The position numbers were made by a program, and so were the translations under genes. DNA of 8,163 bases from Burkholderiales bacterium (GTDB taxonomy: Bacteria > Pseudomonadota > Gammaproteobacteria > Burkholderiales > Burkholderiaceae_E), in assembly GCA_027489195.1 (NCBI GenBank), contig JAIYAG010000157.1, positions 1 through 8,163 of the forward strand, written 5' to 3'. How positions within the stretch are numbered: position 1 is the stretch's first letter; each line of letters starts with the position of its first letter. Below, one piece after another: positions 6,129-8,163 of the stretch. Below the pieces are notes generated by a model. It saw only the letters and a list, made by a program, of their open reading frames with translations, was not told where the DNA came from and searched no databases.

Positions 6129-6740
6129 TCAGGCGGCGAGGCCGCGGAAGCACGCCGACACCATCTGCTCGACGATCTCGGCGTCGGACATCGAGCCGCC
6201 GGCCTTGAGGAACTCGAGCGTCGGGTCGCAGGTGCGGGCGTAGAGGGTGTACAGGACGAACTCGTCGCGCAGCGTCGCCCGCAGGCTGCCGGCCGCGCGC
6301 GCCTCCTGGATCATCCCGCCGATGTGCTCGGACAGTCCCATCAGCGCGTCCATGTAGCCGCGGTTGGTGAGCAGGCTGTGCTGCAGCGCCGGGCTCGTCG
6401 AGGGCAGGTGCGGCACGCTGCCAGACAGCCGCTGCGACAGCGTCCAGCGCAGCAGACCCTCGAGCCGCTCGATCGCGGGGCGCTCCGGGGACAGCGCGTC
6501 GAGGGCGGCGCGGGTCTGGTCGAGCAGGCGGACCATCACCGCGGCGGCCAGCGCTTCCTTCGACTCGAAGTGCTTGTAGAGGCTGCCCTTGGCGATGCCG
6601 ACCTCGGCGGCGATGTCGTCCATCGACATCGCCTCGTAGCCCTTGTCGCCCAGCAGCCGGTTGGTCGCGTCGAGGATCGCCTCTTCGCGCAACTCGAACT
6701 GGGTTTCGCGGAACGACTTCCGAGGCGGGGGCAGATTCAC
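6129..6740 (-). CDS. TetR-family transcriptional regulator
   Basis: A one-component repressor type of 203 residues. The N-terminal DNA-binding domain (about 17-65) has the family pattern: ILDATNRLLGDKGYEAMSMDDIAAEVGIAKGSLYKHFESKEAL, with the recognition helix at about 51-57 (KGSLYKHF). The C-terminal ligand and dimer domain (about 80-203) is unlike any I can name, so the inducer is unknown. The start taken is GTG at 6738-6740, which keeps a short PPPRKSF arm before the domain; there is no in-frame ATG near the N-terminus and no strong ribosome-binding site. It sits 10 bp upstream of thyA and 87 bp downstream of gspC. A 20-bp inverted repeat and a TACAAT box in that gap suggest its own promoter with self-repression. 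Confidence 0.92.
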   Translation of the reverse strand: MNLPPPRKSFRETQFELREEAILDATNRLLGDKGYEAMSMDDIAAEVGIAKGSLYKHFESKEALAAAVMVRLLDQTRAALDALSPERPAIERLEGLLRWTLSQRLSGSVPHLPSTSPALQHSLLTNRGYMDALMGLSEHIGGMIQEARAAGSLRATLRDEFVLYTLYARTCDPTLEFLKAGGSMSDAEIVEQMVSACFRGLAA

Positions 6741-6766
6741 GGTGGGGCGGTACCGGTGCGTGCACG

Positions 6767-6786
6767 GCGTGACGCATCCGTCACGC
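6767..6786. promoter_or_regulatory. Candidate TetR operator
   Basis: A perfect inverted repeat, GCGTGAC-N6-GTCACGC (20 bp), lies 26 bp upstream of the regulator's GTG start and just downstream of a TACAAT box, over the expected transcription start. Size and position match the operators of self-repressing TetR proteins. There is no T-run on the minus strand, so a gspC terminator is less likely. Confidence 0.5.
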
Positions 6787-6794
6787 GATCCGCG

Positions 6795-6800
6795 ATTGTA
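6795..6800 (-). promoter_or_regulatory. -10 box for the TetR gene (and probably thyA)
   Basis: The minus strand reads TACAAT followed by CGCGG, the same 11-mer as at the tRNA-Arg promoter. A weak GAGACA (6825-6820, 4 of 6) lies 19 bp upstream as a possible -35. The transcript would start near 6788, inside or next to the inverted repeat, with a leader of about 48 nt. Confidence 0.45.
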
Positions 6801-6827
6801 ACCGCTGTTGCGGGCCCGCTGTCTCGC

Positions 6828-7568
6828 TTACTGAGCGGTGGGCGGGGGGCCGACCGGGGCGAGCCCGGGCATGCGTGGGGGCGGGTTGCCGGGCCCGGTG
6901 CCGGGCGCGCCCGGATCGCCCGGCTGCGAGGCGGTGACCGGCCCCGGTGCGATCGCCGGCGTGAGCGCCTCCTGGGGCGGCGGGGGCAGGGTGCGCGGGG
7001 GGAGGGGCGGCAGCCCGGCCGGCGCTCCGGCCGGACCACCGGGCAGCGAGACCGGCGGCATGTTCGCGCTGCCGCCCGAGCGCTGCGGGCCGCTGGTCAG
7101 GACGGCGACCGAGCCGCGCGGCGGGGCGGGCAGGCGCATCGGCGGGCCGCCCGCGCCGCGGTCGAGCTCGACGGTGTCGCCGGTGATGGCGCGCACGGTC
7201 ATGCCGTCGGACACCGGCTCGCCGACGGCGAAGGGCTTGGCCGGGCGACCGTCGATCGCGAGCAGCGCGACGCCGCGCGCGCCCGAGGCGAGCACGCCGG
7301 AGACCTGGATGTTGGAGGGCGCGGCCTGCACCTGGGCGTCCACCGCGCGCGGCACGCCGCCGAACAGCTGGCCGGCGGCCGACAGGTCGGGCGGGCCCTG
7401 CACCTGCGCGACGGCGCCGGCCGGTGCGACGGGCGCGCGCGGGGCGAGCAGCTGCAGCGCCCAGCCGGCCACGATCGCGCACAGGGCCGCGAACAGCAGC
7501 ACCGAGGCGATACGGGCAACGGGAAGGCGCAGGCGCATGGTCGAATCGGGCCGATCGGCGAGGCGCAT
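6828..7568 (-). CDS. gspC: Type II secretion inner-membrane protein GspC, Pro/Gly-rich C-terminus
   Basis: GspC links the inner-membrane platform of the type II secretion system to the outer-membrane secretin GspD. The 246-residue protein has a short cytoplasmic start, one membrane helix (about 20-42, ASVLLFAALCAIVAGWALQLL) and a linker. The periplasmic homology region follows (about 62-150): LSAAGQLFGG, SNIQVSGVLASG, GVALLAIDGRPAKPFAVGEPVSDGMTVRAI and VELDRGG. From about 147 to the end it is a low-complexity Pro/Gly/Ala tail instead of the PDZ or coiled-coil domain found in many GspC proteins. The start is uncertain: ATG at 7568 gives MRLADRPDST before a second ATG (7538); neither has a clear ribosome-binding site. 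The stop is TAA, the only TAA among the window's genes. It is divergent from gspG and transcribed away from it. Confidence 0.85.
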   Translation of the reverse strand: MRLADRPDSTMRLRLPVARIASVLLFAALCAIVAGWALQLLAPRAPVAPAGAVAQVQGPPDLSAAGQLFGGVPRAVDAQVQAAPSNIQVSGVLASGARGVALLAIDGRPAKPFAVGEPVSDGMTVRAITGDTVELDRGAGGPPMRLPAPPRGSVAVLTSGPQRSGGSANMPPVSLPGGPAGAPAGLPPLPPRTLPPPPQEALTPAIAPGPVTASQPGDPGAPGTGPGNPPPRMPGLAPVGPPPTAQ

Positions 7569-7596
7569 CCCGGGTAGGGCGCCCGGAGGCCGCTGG

Positions 7597-7603
7597 TATC
7601 ATA
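7597..7603. promoter_or_regulatory. Overlapping divergent -10 elements between gspC and gspG
   Basis: The 7-bp TATCATA carries TATCAT on the plus strand (7597-7602, preceded by TGG, an extended -10) and TATGAT on the minus strand (7603-7598); both match 5 of 6 consensus bases. Plus-strand transcription would start about 35 nt before the gspG ATG, and minus-strand transcription about 23 nt before the upstream gspC ATG. No good -35 is seen on either side. Confidence 0.45.
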
Positions 7604-7642
7604 GCCGCAACGGCCATGGGGTCGAGGCGGAGCGGACGAACG

Positions 7643-8116
7643 ATGCATACGGGATGGCAGATCGCAGTCGGATCGGAGTCGGGTCGCCTCGGGCGCGAGG
7701 CTGCGCGCGCGCGCGGCTTCACGCTGATCGAGCTGATGGTCGTCATCATGATTCTCGGCGTGCTGGCCGCACTGGTCGTGCCGCGGGTCATGAGCCGGCC
7801 CGACGAGGCCCGTGTGGTCGCCGCCAAGCAGGACATCGCTCAGGTGATGCAGGCGCTCAAGCTGTACCGCCTCGACAACTCGCGGTATCCGACCACCGAG
7901 CAGGGGCTGCAGGCGCTCGCGGTGCGGCCGAGCAGCGGCCCGGTGCCCAACAACTGGAAGTCCTACCTCGACAAGGTGCCCAACGATCCGTGGGGCAAGC
8001 CCTACCAGTACCTGAACCCGGGCGTGCGCGGCGAGATCGACGTCTTCAGCTTCGGCTCGGACGGCCAGTCGGGCGGCACGGGCGTCGAGGCCGACATCGG
8101 CTCGTGGGACCTCTGA
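7643..8116 (+). CDS. gspG: Type II secretion major pseudopilin GspG
   Basis: The main subunit of the periplasmic pseudopilus that drives substrates through the secretin. The prepilin motif RARG/FTLIELMVVIMILGVLAALVVPRV has cleavage after Gly25, Phe26 as the first mature residue and Glu at +5, followed by the hydrophobic helix. The globular domain shows the GspG hallmarks: RYPTTEQGLQAL, VPNDPWGKPYQYLNPG and the calcium-site region EIDVFSFGSDGQSGG, ending ADIGSWDL. The mature protein has 132 residues, normal for the family. ATG at 7643 is chosen because GGAG (7629-7632) and GGA (7634-7636) precede it; an in-frame ATG at 7616 has no such site. Even so, the leader is 25 residues, longer than the usual 6-12. 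Confidence 0.96.
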   Translation: MHTGWQIAVGSESGRLGREAARARGFTLIELMVVIMILGVLAALVVPRVMSRPDEARVVAAKQDIAQVMQALKLYRLDNSRYPTTEQGLQALAVRPSSGPVPNNWKSYLDKVPNDPWGKPYQYLNPGVRGEIDVFSFGSDGQSGGTGVEADIGSWDL

Positions 8117-8163
8117 GCGGGCCGGATCCCTTCGCCGCCTGCGCCGAGCGCGGGCGCCTCCCC
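8104..8163 (+). CDS. Possible start of the next type II secretion gene (cut by window edge)
   Basis: A frame from GTG at 8104, overlapping the gspG end by 13 bp, stays open to the edge and reads VGPLSGPDPFAACAERGRLP. Another forward frame from 8118 also stays open, so the choice is uncertain and there is no clear ribosome-binding site. The position after gspG leads one to expect gspH or another gsp gene. Twenty residues are too few to identify it. Confidence 0.2.
   Translation, partial: MGPLSGPDPFAACAERGRLP

Noticed and set aside
4523..6208. 561-codon plus-strand frame across folA and thyA
   Set aside because: It covers three unrelated minus-strand coding regions, including highly conserved folA and thyA, and its own product shows no recognisable motif.
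6117..7577. 486-codon plus-strand frame across tetR and gspC
   Set aside because: Low-complexity Arg/Gly/Ala product with no motif; it is antisense to two supported genes and spans their intergenic promoter region.

Overview
The window is a GC-rich chromosomal segment (roughly 70% GC by eye) that fits a betaproteobacterium, most likely of the order Burkholderiales. This rests on the GC-saturated codon use, the 264-residue E. coli-type thymidylate synthase beside a DHFR, and a type II secretion locus with gspC divergent from gspG. No marker in the window fixes the genus. The content is mostly core chromosomal genes; there are no insertion sequences, phage genes or CRISPR arrays.

Layout, left to right. 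(1) At 1-1107 (+) is the 3' part of an alpha/beta hydrolase cut by the left edge. (2) At 1108-1554 is a 447-bp stretch with no confident gene. It holds three GTCRAC hexamers spaced exactly 11 bp apart and one candidate small signal-peptide or membrane protein (1297-1524). (3) At 1555-1630 (-) is a tRNA-Arg(CCT) gene with an encoded CCA end. (4) At 1723-2967 (+) is a metal-dependent amidohydrolase of the imidazolonepropionase/prolidase-like group. (5) At 2971-3036 are two near-identical hairpins, each with a T-run on a different strand, forming a two-way terminator between convergent genes. (6) At 3082-4665 (-) is a periplasmic peptide-type ABC substrate-binding protein. (7) Upstream of it on the same strand lie folA (4730-5254), thyA (5324-6118), a TetR-family regulator (6129-6740) and gspC (6828-7568). 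(8) gspG (7643-8116, +) is divergent from gspC and leads off the right edge.

How the genes work together. ThyA makes dTMP and releases dihydrofolate, which FolA reduces again. The TetR gene lies 10 bp upstream of thyA and is preceded by a promoter-like box and a 20-bp inverted repeat, so it may repress itself and possibly the thyA-folA genes. The binding protein and the amidohydrolase could form a peptide uptake and hydrolysis pair, though they are convergent and no permease is visible. GspC and GspG belong to the type II secretion machine and seem to be expressed from one shared, near-symmetrical -10 element.

The most striking observation is in thyA. The gene is full length, with every catalytic residue I looked for at its E. 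coli position, but codon 125 is TAG where E. coli ThyA has serine. It sits directly before the two phosphate-binding arginines and 21 codons before the catalytic cysteine. Either thyA is newly broken, or UAG is read through, or this is a base-call error.
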